A stretch of 64,000 bases of DNA from Gammaproteobacteria bacterium. Its GTDB lineage: Bacteria > Pseudomonadota > Gammaproteobacteria > UBA6429 > Thiohalophilaceae. The position numbers and the translations under genes were made by a program. The notes under the pieces were generated by a model that did no database searches, was not told the origin of the DNA, and saw nothing but the letters and a program-made list of their open reading frames with translations. Of this stretch, positions 56,619 to 64,000 are shown in pieces. The DNA lies in contig WGLP01000010.1 in assembly GCA_016125505.1 (NCBI GenBank), positions 87,710-151,709 of the forward strand, in the 5' to 3' direction. Each line of letters opens with the position of its first letter. Positions within the stretch are counted from its first letter, which is position 1.

Positions 56619-58997
56619 TTATTGTCGCAGGGTCGCGCCGAGGTCTTTTTGCAGCTGTTCGACAACCCGCTGCTGTACCGTCTCTACGTCACTCTCTGTA
56701 AGAGTGCGCGAAAGATCCTGCAAGGTCAAGCCTAAAGCAAGACTTTTTCTTCCAGAATCAATACCTTCGCCCGTATACATGTCAAATAACTCGACCTTTA
56801 CCAAAGTTTGCGGCGCAGCCTTACGGATACAATCCTGTACATTCTGAGCGGATACCGCCTTATCCACGACAATCGCCAGATCACGGCGTACCGCTGGATA
56901 CTTGGAAACCGCCTGATACGTTGGCAAGCTCCCCCGCTGCAAACTATCTGTAGTTAATTCAAACAGATACATAGTTTGGTCTATATCCAGCGATTTTGCC
57001 ACCTGCGGGTGTATCGCACCCAGCCAACCCACCGGCACATCATCGCGGAAAATCCGTGCTGATTGCCCCGGGTGCAGTGCCGGGTGCTGCGCACTGGAAA
57101 AATTAAATCTTGAAAAACAACCTGTTAGCTCAAATAACGTTTCCAGGGCGCCTTTCACATCGTAAAAATCCACCGCTCGCTTCGATTCCCCCCACTGCTC
57201 GGGAACGGCCTTACCTGTCAACAAGCCTGCAACCACCATTTCCTGTTTTAAATCATTAGCTTGTTTAACAAACTTAAGACCACACTCGAATAAAGATAAC
57301 CGATTTTGCTGACGATTCAAGTTGTACTGCACCGCCTGGACCAGACCCGCCCACAAATTTGTGCGCATGACACTCATGTCCGCCGATATGGGGTTTGCCA
57401 GCGCAATGGCAGGGACATCGGGATCCAGGGCCTGCTGGTATCTCGGGTCCACGAAACTGTAGGTGACGGCCTCCTGGTACCCCAAATCAACCAGCACTTC
57501 GCGTATCCGCCGCAATGCCAAACGGGATTCTGATAGTCGGCCAATTGTGAGGGTACTCAAGGGTTGTTCCAGCTTCAGCCGGTTATAACCGTAGATACGG
57601 GCCACTTCTTCAACCAGGTCCTCTTCGATAGAGATATCGAACCGAAAGGCCGGCGGCTTTACCTCCCAAGCCGAATCTTTTTGAGTAAGCGACATACCCA
57701 AACGAGACAAGATGTCCTCAATCTCCGCGGCAGGTATCGAATTGCCTAATATATGGCCAACACGAGCCTCGCGTAGTTGAATGGGGGCTCGAGTGGGCAA
57801 CAACGCTGGATTCTGGGTTTTAACAACGGGCCCGGGTTTACCTCCCACGATCTCCAGCAGTAAGGCTGTCGCACGCTCTATTGCACGCGGCTGTAACTCC
57901 GGGGACACGCCACGCTCAAAACGATGCGAGGAATCCGTGTGCAGGCCATAAGAACGGGCTTTGCCCGCGATAGTCAATGGATTGAAGAAGGCGCTTTCCA
58001 AAAAGATATCGACTGTATCGTCGCGTACGGCGCTCTCTTCCCCTCCCATGATGCCTGCCAGTGCCAAAGGCCCGGCAGAATCGGCAATCACCAGTGTCTC
58101 TTGCTGAAGTTCCATGGTCTGACCATCCAGCAGCAGTAATTTCTCGCCCTGTCTGGCGTGACGGACCTCGATACCACCGCGCAATTTGGCCAGATCGAAG
58201 GCGTGCATCGGCTGGCCCAGTTCGAGCAGCACGTAGTTCGTGACATCCACTACCGGCGAGACACTGCGTAAACCGGAACGTCGCAGTCGTTCCTGCATCC
58301 AGAATGGTGTGAGGGCCCTTGGGTTAATACCTCGAATCACACGACCACAGTACTGCGGGCAATCCTTTTCTTCTGTCAATTTGACGGGGAAAGTATCCCG
58401 AATCGTCGCCGTCACCGGAGAAATGTCAGGAGACTTGAGTGTCATCCGATTGAGCACCGCCACTTCTCGTGCGACGCCTTCGAGTCCCAGACAATCACCC
58501 CGATTGGGGGTCAGCCCGAGTTCGAGACTGACATCATCCAGCTGCAGGTAGTCTCGAACAGATTGTCCTACCGGCGCATCAGCGCTTAGCGGCAAGAGGC
58601 CGTCTGCAGATTCCGCCAGTCCGAGTTCTTTGGCAGAACATAACATGCCAAACGACTCGACCCCGCGCAGCTTGGATTTTTTGATTTTCAGATCGCCGGG
58701 GAGATTCGCGCCAATCAGCGCCACCGGGGCTTTCATGCCGGCATGCACATTGGCCGCGCCGCAAACGATTTGCAGCGGCGCCTTGTCGCCGACATTGACC
58801 TGACACACCCGCAGCTTGTCCGCATCCGGATGCTTTTCCAGACTGAGCACTTCACCGACCACGACATGATCGAATGCGCCTGCCACGGCCTCGATAGCAT
58901 CGACTTCCAGGCCGGCCATCGTCAGTTGTTCGGCCAGTTCCGCGGTGGAAATGGAGGGGTTCACCCATTCCCGTAACCATTGTTCGCTGAATTTCAT
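56619..58997 (-). CDS. pheT: phenylalanyl-tRNA synthetase beta subunit
   Basis: A 792-residue protein beginning [16 protein letters not shown], with the OB-fold tRNA-binding domain ([22 protein letters not shown]), the B3/B4 editing region ([38 protein letters not shown]), B5 ([16 protein letters not shown]) and a C-terminal ferredoxin-like anticodon-binding domain ([16 protein letters not shown]). Length is normal. It is 13 bases downstream of pheS. Confidence 0.98.
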   Translation of the reverse strand: MKFSEQWLREWVNPSISTAELAEQLTMAGLEVDAIEAVAGAFDHVVVGEVLSLEKHPDADKLRVCQVNVGDKAPLQIVCGAANVHAGMKAPVALIGANLPGDLKIKKSKLRGVESFGMLCSAKELGLAESADGLLPLSADAPVGQSVRDYLQLDDVSLELGLTPNRGDCLGLEGVAREVAVLNRMTLKSPDISPVTATIRDTFPVKLTEEKDCPQYCGRVIRGINPRALTPFWMQERLRRSGLRSVSPVVDVTNYVLLELGQPMHAFDLAKLRGGIEVRHARQGEKLLLLDGQTMELQQETLVIADSAGPLALAGIMGGEESAVRDDTVDIFLESAFFNPLTIAGKARSYGLHTDSSHRFERGVSPELQPRAIERATALLLEIVGGKPGPVVKTQNPALLPTRAPIQLREARVGHILGNSIPAAEIEDILSRLGMSLTQKDSAWEVKPPAFRFDISIEEDLVEEVARIYGYNRLKLEQPLSTLTIGRLSESRLALRRIREVLVDLGYQEAVTYSFVDPRYQQALDPDVPAIALANPISADMSVMRTNLWAGLVQAVQYNLNRQQNRLSLFECGLKFVKQANDLKQEMVVAGLLTGKAVPEQWGESKRAVDFYDVKGALETLFELTGCFSRFNFSSAQHPALHPGQSARIFRDDVPVGWLGAIHPQVAKSLDIDQTMYLFELTTDSLQRGSLPTYQAVSKYPAVRRDLAIVVDKAVSAQNVQDCIRKAAPQTLVKVELFDMYTGEGIDSGRKSLALGLTLQDLSRTLTESDVETVQQRVVEQLQKDLGATLRQ

Positions 58998-59010
58998 ATT
59001 GTCTTAATCT

Positions 59011-60048
<1,038 letters not shown>

Positions 60049-60055
60049 TTAATGG

Positions 60056-60093
60056 CAAACAAAAACGGGAAGACCGCCGAGGCAGCCTTCCCG
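60056..60093 (-). terminator. intrinsic terminator or attenuator between rplT and pheS
   Basis: On the minus strand, CGGGAAG (60093-60087) pairs with CTTCCCG (60072-60066), with further pairing inside the loop, and is followed by TTTTTGTTTG. A second small hairpin (GCCCG/CGGGC) lies just upstream at about 60112-60123. Position before pheS is where E. coli has its phenylalanine attenuator, but no phenylalanine-rich leader peptide is apparent here. Confidence 0.85.
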
Positions 60094-60142
60094 CATTTTG
60101 TTTCTTGCTTTTGCCCGCTCGGGCGATACCGCTGAGCGTCGA

Positions 60143-60499
60143 TTACGCGAGACTGGCCTTGGCCTTTTCCGCGAGGGCTGCAAAACCGGCTTTGTCGTGC
60201 ACGGCGATATCCGCCAGCACCTTGCGATCGATCTCGATCGCCGCCTTTTTCAGCCCATTCATAAATCGGCTATAAGACAGACCGCACTCACGTGCCGCGG
60301 CATTGATACGCGCAATCCACAATACACGGAATTGACGTTTGCGCTGCCGACGGTCGCGGAACGCATATTGACCCGCCTTGGTGACCGCCTGGGTGGCAAC
60401 ACGATAGACGTTTTTACGACGTCCACGATAGCCCTTGGCCTTTTGAATGACTTTCTTGTGCTTGGCGTGTGCAGTCACGCCACGTTTTACTCTTGCCAT
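60143..60499 (-). CDS. rplT: 50S ribosomal protein L20
   Basis: A 118-residue basic protein, [39 protein letters not shown], then [26 protein letters not shown]; complete. It binds 23S rRNA early in 50S assembly and in E. coli represses its own operon. It follows rpmI by 14 bases. Confidence 0.98.
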   Translation of the reverse strand: MARVKRGVTAHAKHKKVIQKAKGYRGRRKNVYRVATQAVTKAGQYAFRDRRQRKRQFRVLWIARINAAARECGLSYSRFMNGLKKAAIEIDRKVLADIAVHDKAGFAALAEKAKASLA

Positions 60500-60513
60500 T
60501 GCGCATTCCTCCC

Positions 60514-60711
60514 TTAGACGTAAGGCAACATACGGGCAATCAACTTGGTATCGGCTTCATGTACCAGTTGGCTGCTACGCAATTGACGTTTACGCTTGGT
60601 CGGTTTCTTCGTCAGGATATGACGACGATGCGACTGTGCATGTTTGAAACGGCCGGAGGCCGTCTTCCGAAAACGCTTGGCAGCGCCCCGGTTGGTCTTC
60701 ATCTTTGGCAT
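60514..60711 (-). CDS. rpmI: 50S ribosomal protein L35
   Basis: A 65-residue basic protein, [45 protein letters not shown], of the usual length. Between infC and rpmI the leader has two small hairpins that could serve for L20 autoregulation. Confidence 0.97.
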   Translation of the reverse strand: MPKMKTNRGAAKRFRKTASGRFKHAQSHRRHILTKKPTKRKRQLRSSQLVHEADTKLIARMLPYV

Positions 60712-60753
60712 CTTGGTTACTCCTAAAGTTGTAACGTTGAATCACTTGTGAAA

Positions 60754-60791
60754 AGAGAAATATCCGCTCTCTCATTGACCCTTCGCAGGGT
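60754..60791 (-). promoter_or_regulatory. rpmI leader hairpins, possible L20 control site
   Basis: On the minus strand, ACCCT-GCGA-AGGGT (60791-60778, GNRA-type loop) is followed by AGAGA pairing with TCTCT (60772-60754). They lie in the 110-base infC-rpmI gap, where L20 binds in E. coli. A pseudoknot could not be confirmed by eye. Confidence 0.35.
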
Positions 60792-60821
60792 GGACGCAAC
60801 GTGTGCCAGTTAATTAAAAAA

Positions 60822-61340
60822 CTACTTCTTCTTGGGCGCCAGTACCATCACCATCTGGCGACCTTCCATCTTCGGAAACTGTTCGACAGTTCCATACTCT
60901 TCCAGATCCTGTTCGACCCGTTGGAGTAACTTCTGACCCAATTCCATGTGGGCCATCTCGCGGCCACGAAACCGCAAAGTCACTTTCGCTTTATCACCCC
61001 CGCTTAGAAACTTGATCAGGTTACGCAGCTTGACCTGGTAATCCTGTTCTTCCGTGCCTGGACGGAACTTGATTTCCTTAACGTGGATAACTTTCTGCTT
61101 TTTCTTCGCCGCATGTTTCTTTTTACTTAGTTCAAAAAGAAACTTTCCGTAATCCATCACCCGAACAACAGGCGGCTTGGCATCAGGGGCAATCTCAACC
61201 AGATCCAGATCGGCTTCTTCCGCCAGTTCCAGCGCTTTGTTGGTTGGCATGACGCCGACTTGCTCTCCGTCGGCCCCTATTACACGTACCTCAGGTACTC
61301 TGATGGCGTCGTTGATGCGCGTCTCTTTCGCAGTAGCGAT
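60822..61340 (-). CDS. infC: translation initiation factor IF-3 with an AUC start codon
   Basis: A 172-residue protein. The first in-frame ATG is at 61250, but that would drop a conserved N-terminal segment. In the same frame, an ATC at 61338-61340, eight bases after a strong GGAGG, gives a start followed by [21 protein letters not shown], which aligns with the N-terminus of E. coli IF-3 (RINGEIRAQEVRL). The rest is complete ([47 protein letters not shown]). In E. coli infC starts at AUU, and IF-3 represses it by rejecting that codon; AUC should act likewise. The thrS stop lies three bases upstream. Confidence 0.95.
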   Translation of the reverse strand: MATAKETRINDAIRVPEVRVIGADGEQVGVMPTNKALELAEEADLDLVEIAPDAKPPVVRVMDYGKFLFELSKKKHAAKKKQKVIHVKEIKFRPGTEEQDYQVKLRNLIKFLSGGDKAKVTLRFRGREMAHMELGQKLLQRVEQDLEEYGTVEQFPKMEGRQMVMVLAPKKK

Positions 61341-61343
61341 ATG

Positions 61344-63269
61344 TTAACCCTCCAAATAACTACGGCCGCGGTCCACGATCTCATTGGTGAGTTTCGCCTT
61401 CACGTCCTCGAGACTCAGCGTCCCCAGGTCCTCACCCGCTCGTGTACGCACGGCCACAGTATGATTCTCGACTTCCCTATCGCCGACGACCAGCAGATAG
61501 GGGACTTTCTGTAGCGTATGTTCGCGAATTTTAAAGCCAATTTTTTCGTTTCTCAAGTCGGCCTTGGCACGAATTCCGGCTTCTGCGAGAGATTTTGCCA
61601 CGGACTGGACATAATCCTGCTGCTTGTCGGTAATATTGAGTACCACCGCCTGGACCGGGGCGAGCCACAGCGGAAATACCCCGGCATAATGCTCGATCAA
61701 TACGCCAATGAAGCGCTCCAGGGAGCCCAGAATGGCCCGGTGCAGCATGACTGGCGTCTTGCGGGAACCGTCTTCCGCCACATACTCGGCACCCAGGCGG
61801 CCCGGCATGGAGAAATCCACCTGGATCGTGCCACACTGCCAGACGCGGCCAATGCAATCCCGCAGGGAAAACTCGATTTTCGGGCCGTAAAAGGCCCCCT
61901 CGCCCGGCTGCAGGTCCCAGGGTTTGCCGAGCGTGTTAAGCGCTTTTTCCAGGGCGTGTTCGGCCTTGTCCCAGACCTCGTCGGATCCCACCCGTTGCGC
62001 CGGCCGGGTCGACAATTTGATCAGGATGTCATCAAAGCCGAAATCCTTGTAAACCTCGAACAGCAGGTCGTTGAAACGCGCCACTTCAGTCTGGATCTGT
62101 TCCTCGGTACAGAAGATATGGGCATCATCCTGGGTAAAATTGCGCACCCGCATCAGGCCGTGCAGTGTCCCGGACGGTTCATTGCGATGACAGGACCCGA
62201 ATTCAGCCATACGAAGCGGTAGATCGCGATAACTCTTCAGGCCCTGGTTGAAGACCTGGATGTGGCAGGGACAGTTCATTGGCTTGACCGCGTAGTCGCG
62301 GTTTTCCGAGTGGGTGGTAAACATGTTCTCGCGGAACTTGTCCCAGTGGCCGGACCGCTCCCACAGGCTCCGATCGACGACCTGAGGCGTACGTACCTCC
62401 TGGTAATCGTGTCGGCGAAGTTTGGCGCGGATATATTGTTCTATTTGCTGATAGATGATCCAGCCCTTGTCATGCCAGAACACCATCCCCGGCGCCTCTT
62501 CCTGGGTATGGAACAGATCAAGCTGCTTGCCGAGGCGACGGTGATCGCGCTTTTCAGCCTCTTCCAGCCGGTGCAGATAGTCCTTCAGGTCTTTTTTATT
62601 GGACCAAGCCGTGCCATAGACACGCTGCAGCATTTCGTTCTTGCTATCGCCCCGCCAGTAGGCCCCGGCCAGCTTCATCAACTTGAAGGCCTTGAGCTTG
62701 CCCGTGGACGGGACATGCGGGCCCCGGCACAGGTCGATGAAATCCCCCTGGCGGTACAGCGACAGCTCTTCATCCTTGGGAATGTCCTCGATAATACGGG
62801 CTTTATATTCCTCACCCATGTCACGGAAGAATTTGACCGCCGCATCCCGAGACAGCACCGAGCGGGCAACCGGTATATCTTTCTTGGCCAGTTCCTCCAT
62901 CCGCTGTTCGATCTTCTCGAGGTCAGACTCGGAAAACCCGGGCGGATAGGCAAAATCGTAGTAAAAACCATCTTCTATCACCGGGCCAATGGTGACCTGC
63001 GCCTGGGGAAACAGCTGCTTCACAGCCTGGGCCAGCAGGTGGGCCGTGGAATGGCGGACAATCTCCAGCCCTTCCGGATCTTTTTCGGTAACGATGGCAA
63101 GATTGACGTCATGATCGATGCGGTAACTGGTGTCCACCAGCTTGCCATCGACCTTCCCTGCCAGGGCGGCCTTGGCCAGGCCGGCGCCGATATCGGCGGC
63201 CACTTCGGCAATAGTTAATGGACTGGAATATTCACGATGGCTGCCGTCCGGCAGCGTCACAATAGGCAT
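61344..63269 (-). CDS. thrS: threonyl-tRNA synthetase
   Basis: A 641-residue class II synthetase: N-terminal TGS domain ([13 protein letters not shown]), editing domain with [11 protein letters not shown] and the later [15 protein letters not shown], catalytic core ([40 protein letters not shown], the zinc-binding Cys/His set, [35 protein letters not shown]) and the anticodon-binding domain. AAGGAG precedes the ATG by seven bases. The leader carries two anticodon-arm mimics. Confidence 0.98.
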   Translation of the reverse strand: MPIVTLPDGSHREYSSPLTIAEVAADIGAGLAKAALAGKVDGKLVDTSYRIDHDVNLAIVTEKDPEGLEIVRHSTAHLLAQAVKQLFPQAQVTIGPVIEDGFYYDFAYPPGFSESDLEKIEQRMEELAKKDIPVARSVLSRDAAVKFFRDMGEEYKARIIEDIPKDEELSLYRQGDFIDLCRGPHVPSTGKLKAFKLMKLAGAYWRGDSKNEMLQRVYGTAWSNKKDLKDYLHRLEEAEKRDHRRLGKQLDLFHTQEEAPGMVFWHDKGWIIYQQIEQYIRAKLRRHDYQEVRTPQVVDRSLWERSGHWDKFRENMFTTHSENRDYAVKPMNCPCHIQVFNQGLKSYRDLPLRMAEFGSCHRNEPSGTLHGLMRVRNFTQDDAHIFCTEEQIQTEVARFNDLLFEVYKDFGFDDILIKLSTRPAQRVGSDEVWDKAEHALEKALNTLGKPWDLQPGEGAFYGPKIEFSLRDCIGRVWQCGTIQVDFSMPGRLGAEYVAEDGSRKTPVMLHRAILGSLERFIGVLIEHYAGVFPLWLAPVQAVVLNITDKQQDYVQSVAKSLAEAGIRAKADLRNEKIGFKIREHTLQKVPYLLVVGDREVENHTVAVRTRAGEDLGTLSLEDVKAKLTNEIVDRGRSYLEG

Positions 63270-63325
63270 GTTGGCTCTCCTTCGTTTCAGTGGCGACCCC
63301 TACCAAGGACCGCTTGTTCAACTCA

Positions 63326-63390
63326 GACGACCGCTACGAGTGGCCGTCCGGAAATTCCCCGCCAGAGACCGCTACGAGAGGCCTCCGGCG
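63326..63390 (-). promoter_or_regulatory. thrS leader with two tRNA-Thr anticodon-arm-like hairpins
   Basis: Two hairpins with the same loop lie upstream of thrS. Arm A, 63362-63390: GCCGGAGGCC pairs with GGTCTCTGGC around TCTCGTAGC. Arm B, 63326-63348: GACGGCC pairs with GGTCGTC around ACTCGTAGC. Each loop contains CTCGTAG, very near to the C-U-C-G-U-A-A anticodon loop of tRNA-Thr(CGU). In E. coli ThrRS represses its own mRNA by binding operator arms that mimic the tRNA-Thr anticodon arm; this looks like the same device. Confidence 0.72.
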
Positions 63391-63403
63391 AGAGCAAAAA
63401 ATT

Positions 63404-63479
63404 GGTAGTCGCGATTGGACTCGAACCAACGACCCCCACCATGTCAAGGTGATGCTCTAACCAACTGAGCTACGCGACT
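63404..63479 (-). tRNA. tRNA-Val (anticodon GAC)
   Basis: A 76-base cloverleaf with encoded CCA: acceptor stem AGTCGCG/CGCGACT with discriminator A, D arm GCTCAGTTGGTTAGAGC, anticodon arm TCACC-TTGACAT-GGTGG giving GAC, T arm with GGTTCGAGTCC. It lies 13 bases upstream of the first thrS leader arm, and a transcript could run through both. Confidence 0.96.
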
Positions 63480-63553
63480 AAAGAGGGCGCAAAGATAACG
63501 GAATTGTTATGGCGAAATCAAGGACAATTCAAGCGCGATATACCCAAAATACC

Positions 63554-63860
63554 TCAACTCGAACTGGCATCCGGCTCTGATTCTTGCGGCGAACGGAAAT
63601 CCTTAAGCTGAACGACGGTGTTGATATCCTTACCCTTACGCTTTTCCTTCCACACAGCATCTTCAATAGTGCCCTGCGGATGAAAATCCACTACGACATC
63701 GAGCAAGAGGGTTAAGACCAACTCTACATCTCCAGCATCCAGGCCTTTTTCCAGTAAGTCGAGATAATCTTTGAGCTCCGGCCAGGGAATACAATTTTCA
63801 CGTGCACGGTAGATTCTGGGATGTTTGGTGCCGATCGGGTTACCACCTATCAACAATTCC
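63554..63860 (-). pseudogene. C-terminal fragment of a CapD/WbpM/FlaA1-type nucleotide-sugar dehydratase, cut by an insertion sequence
   Basis: The last 102 codons of a polysaccharide-biosynthesis dehydratase/epimerase gene. ELLIGGNPIGTKHPRIYRA, then WPELKDYLDLLEKGLDAGDVELVLTLLLDVVVDFHPQGTIEDAVW is the conserved end of this family. The frame stops at the IS edge at 63860/63861, so the N-terminal catalytic part is lost here (it may lie beyond the IS). Such enzymes make UDP-4-keto-6-deoxy-GlcNAc for polysaccharides; the loss may affect sugar supply if no other copy exists. Confidence 0.8.
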
Positions 63861-64000
63861 GGCTCTTTTGAATTCCGAGTGGGTTAATGTGCCACATGCG
63901 GGTTGAGTTTCGAGAAGTCGAGTTTGCCGGCGAGCAGGAAGATCACGGTGCGGATCGTGGCGAAGCGGACGTAGCCGCGTGCTCTGCGCTTGGCGGACTG
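63861..64000 (-). mobile_element. insertion sequence end, ISL3-family-like
   Basis: The element begins at 63861 with GGCTCTTTTGAATTCCGAG, which has the GGCTCTTT start common to ISL3-family terminal repeats. It holds the C-terminus of a transposase on the minus strand. Only 140 bases are in the window. ISL3 elements usually duplicate 8 bases; the bases 63853-63860 (ACAATTCC) would be that copy. Confidence 0.7.
63884..64000 (-). CDS. transposase C-terminal fragment, ISL3-family-like (5' end outside window)
   Basis: The final 38 codons and stop of a transposase: AKRRARGYVRFATIRTVIF, then LLAGKLDFSKLNPHVAH. The run of Ala-Lys-Arg-Ala-Arg-Gly-Tyr is characteristic of the end of ISL3/IS204-type transposases. 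The stop lies 23 bases inside the left edge of the element. Confidence 0.7.
   Translation of the reverse strand, partial: QSAKRRARGYVRFATIRTVIFLLAGKLDFSKLNPHVAH

Noticed and set aside
60056..60110. Phenylalanine leader peptide for pheST attenuation
   Set aside because: The only short frame from an ATG here contains a single Phe and overlaps the terminator stem.
61518..63218. Two long plus-strand open frames (234 and 318 codons) within thrS
   Set aside because: They lie fully opposite threonyl-tRNA synthetase and show no recognisable domain.
63326..63390. The repeated 12-base block upstream of thrS as a mobile repeat or tandem duplication
   Set aside because: Both copies sit in the loops of hairpins with different stems, which fits a regulatory mimic better than a copied repeat.

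Overview
The window comes from a proteobacterium, most likely a gammaproteobacterium (possibly a betaproteobacterium). The right end carries the conserved block thrS-infC-rpmI-rplT-pheS-pheT-ihfA-merR followed by tRNA-Pro, all on the minus strand, with an AUC-initiated infC. The left end has a TonB receptor / periplasmic binding protein / GGDEF-EAL set, a phosphopantetheinyl transferase and a fused siroheme synthase (cysG). Everything between about 7.9 and 55.8 kb is one large exopolysaccharide locus of the exosortase A (XrtA, EpsH/PEP-CTERM) type.

Layout: 0-5 kb, signalling and uptake genes. 5-7.8 kb, PPTase, CysG and a small membrane protein. 7.9-15.2 kb, precursor and transferase genes (APS kinase, GalE, three glycosyltransferases, AsnB-type amidotransferase). 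15.2-17.7 kb, a regulated leader, a lipoprotein and an exported beta-helix protein. 17.7-27.3 kb, an AT-rich island of glycosyltransferases, two sulfotransferases, a Wzx flippase, an O-antigen-ligase-like protein and a low-molecular-weight tyrosine phosphatase. 27.4-28.0 kb, a decayed ATP-grasp gene whose intact relative lies at 30.6 kb. 28.4-38.6 kb, polymer-decorating enzymes: two acyltransferases, ATP-grasp, three polysaccharide deacetylases, a FemAB-type aminoacyltransferase and a DegT-like protein. 38.6-53.4 kb, the XrtA core on the minus strand: ATPase, outer-membrane barrel, tyrosine kinase, chain-length protein, export lipoprotein, XrtA-EpsI fusion, TPR lipoprotein PrsT, PrsR/PrsK two-component system and initiating sugar transferase. 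53.5-55.8 kb, UDP-sugar dehydrogenase and epimerase.

How it fits together (inference): the initiating sugar transferase and about seven glycosyltransferases build a lipid-linked repeat from UDP-sugars including uronic acids. The flippase, ligase, chain-length, kinase and export proteins assemble and secrete it. The polymer could be decorated with acyl groups, sulfate (CysC makes PAPS for two sulfotransferases), free amines (deacetylases) and perhaps amino acids (FemAB). PrsK/PrsR is the built-in sigma-54-type regulator. I found no PEP-CTERM-tagged substrate of XrtA in the window.

The most unusual signals are a seryl-tRNA-synthetase-arm-like N-terminus on the FemAB protein, two tRNA-Thr anticodon-arm mimics in the thrS leader, a long stem-loop that buries the ribosome binding site of the lipoprotein gene at 15595 with two CRP-like boxes just upstream, the decayed ATP-grasp paralogue, and an ISL3-type insertion that cuts a CapD/WbpM-like gene at the right edge.
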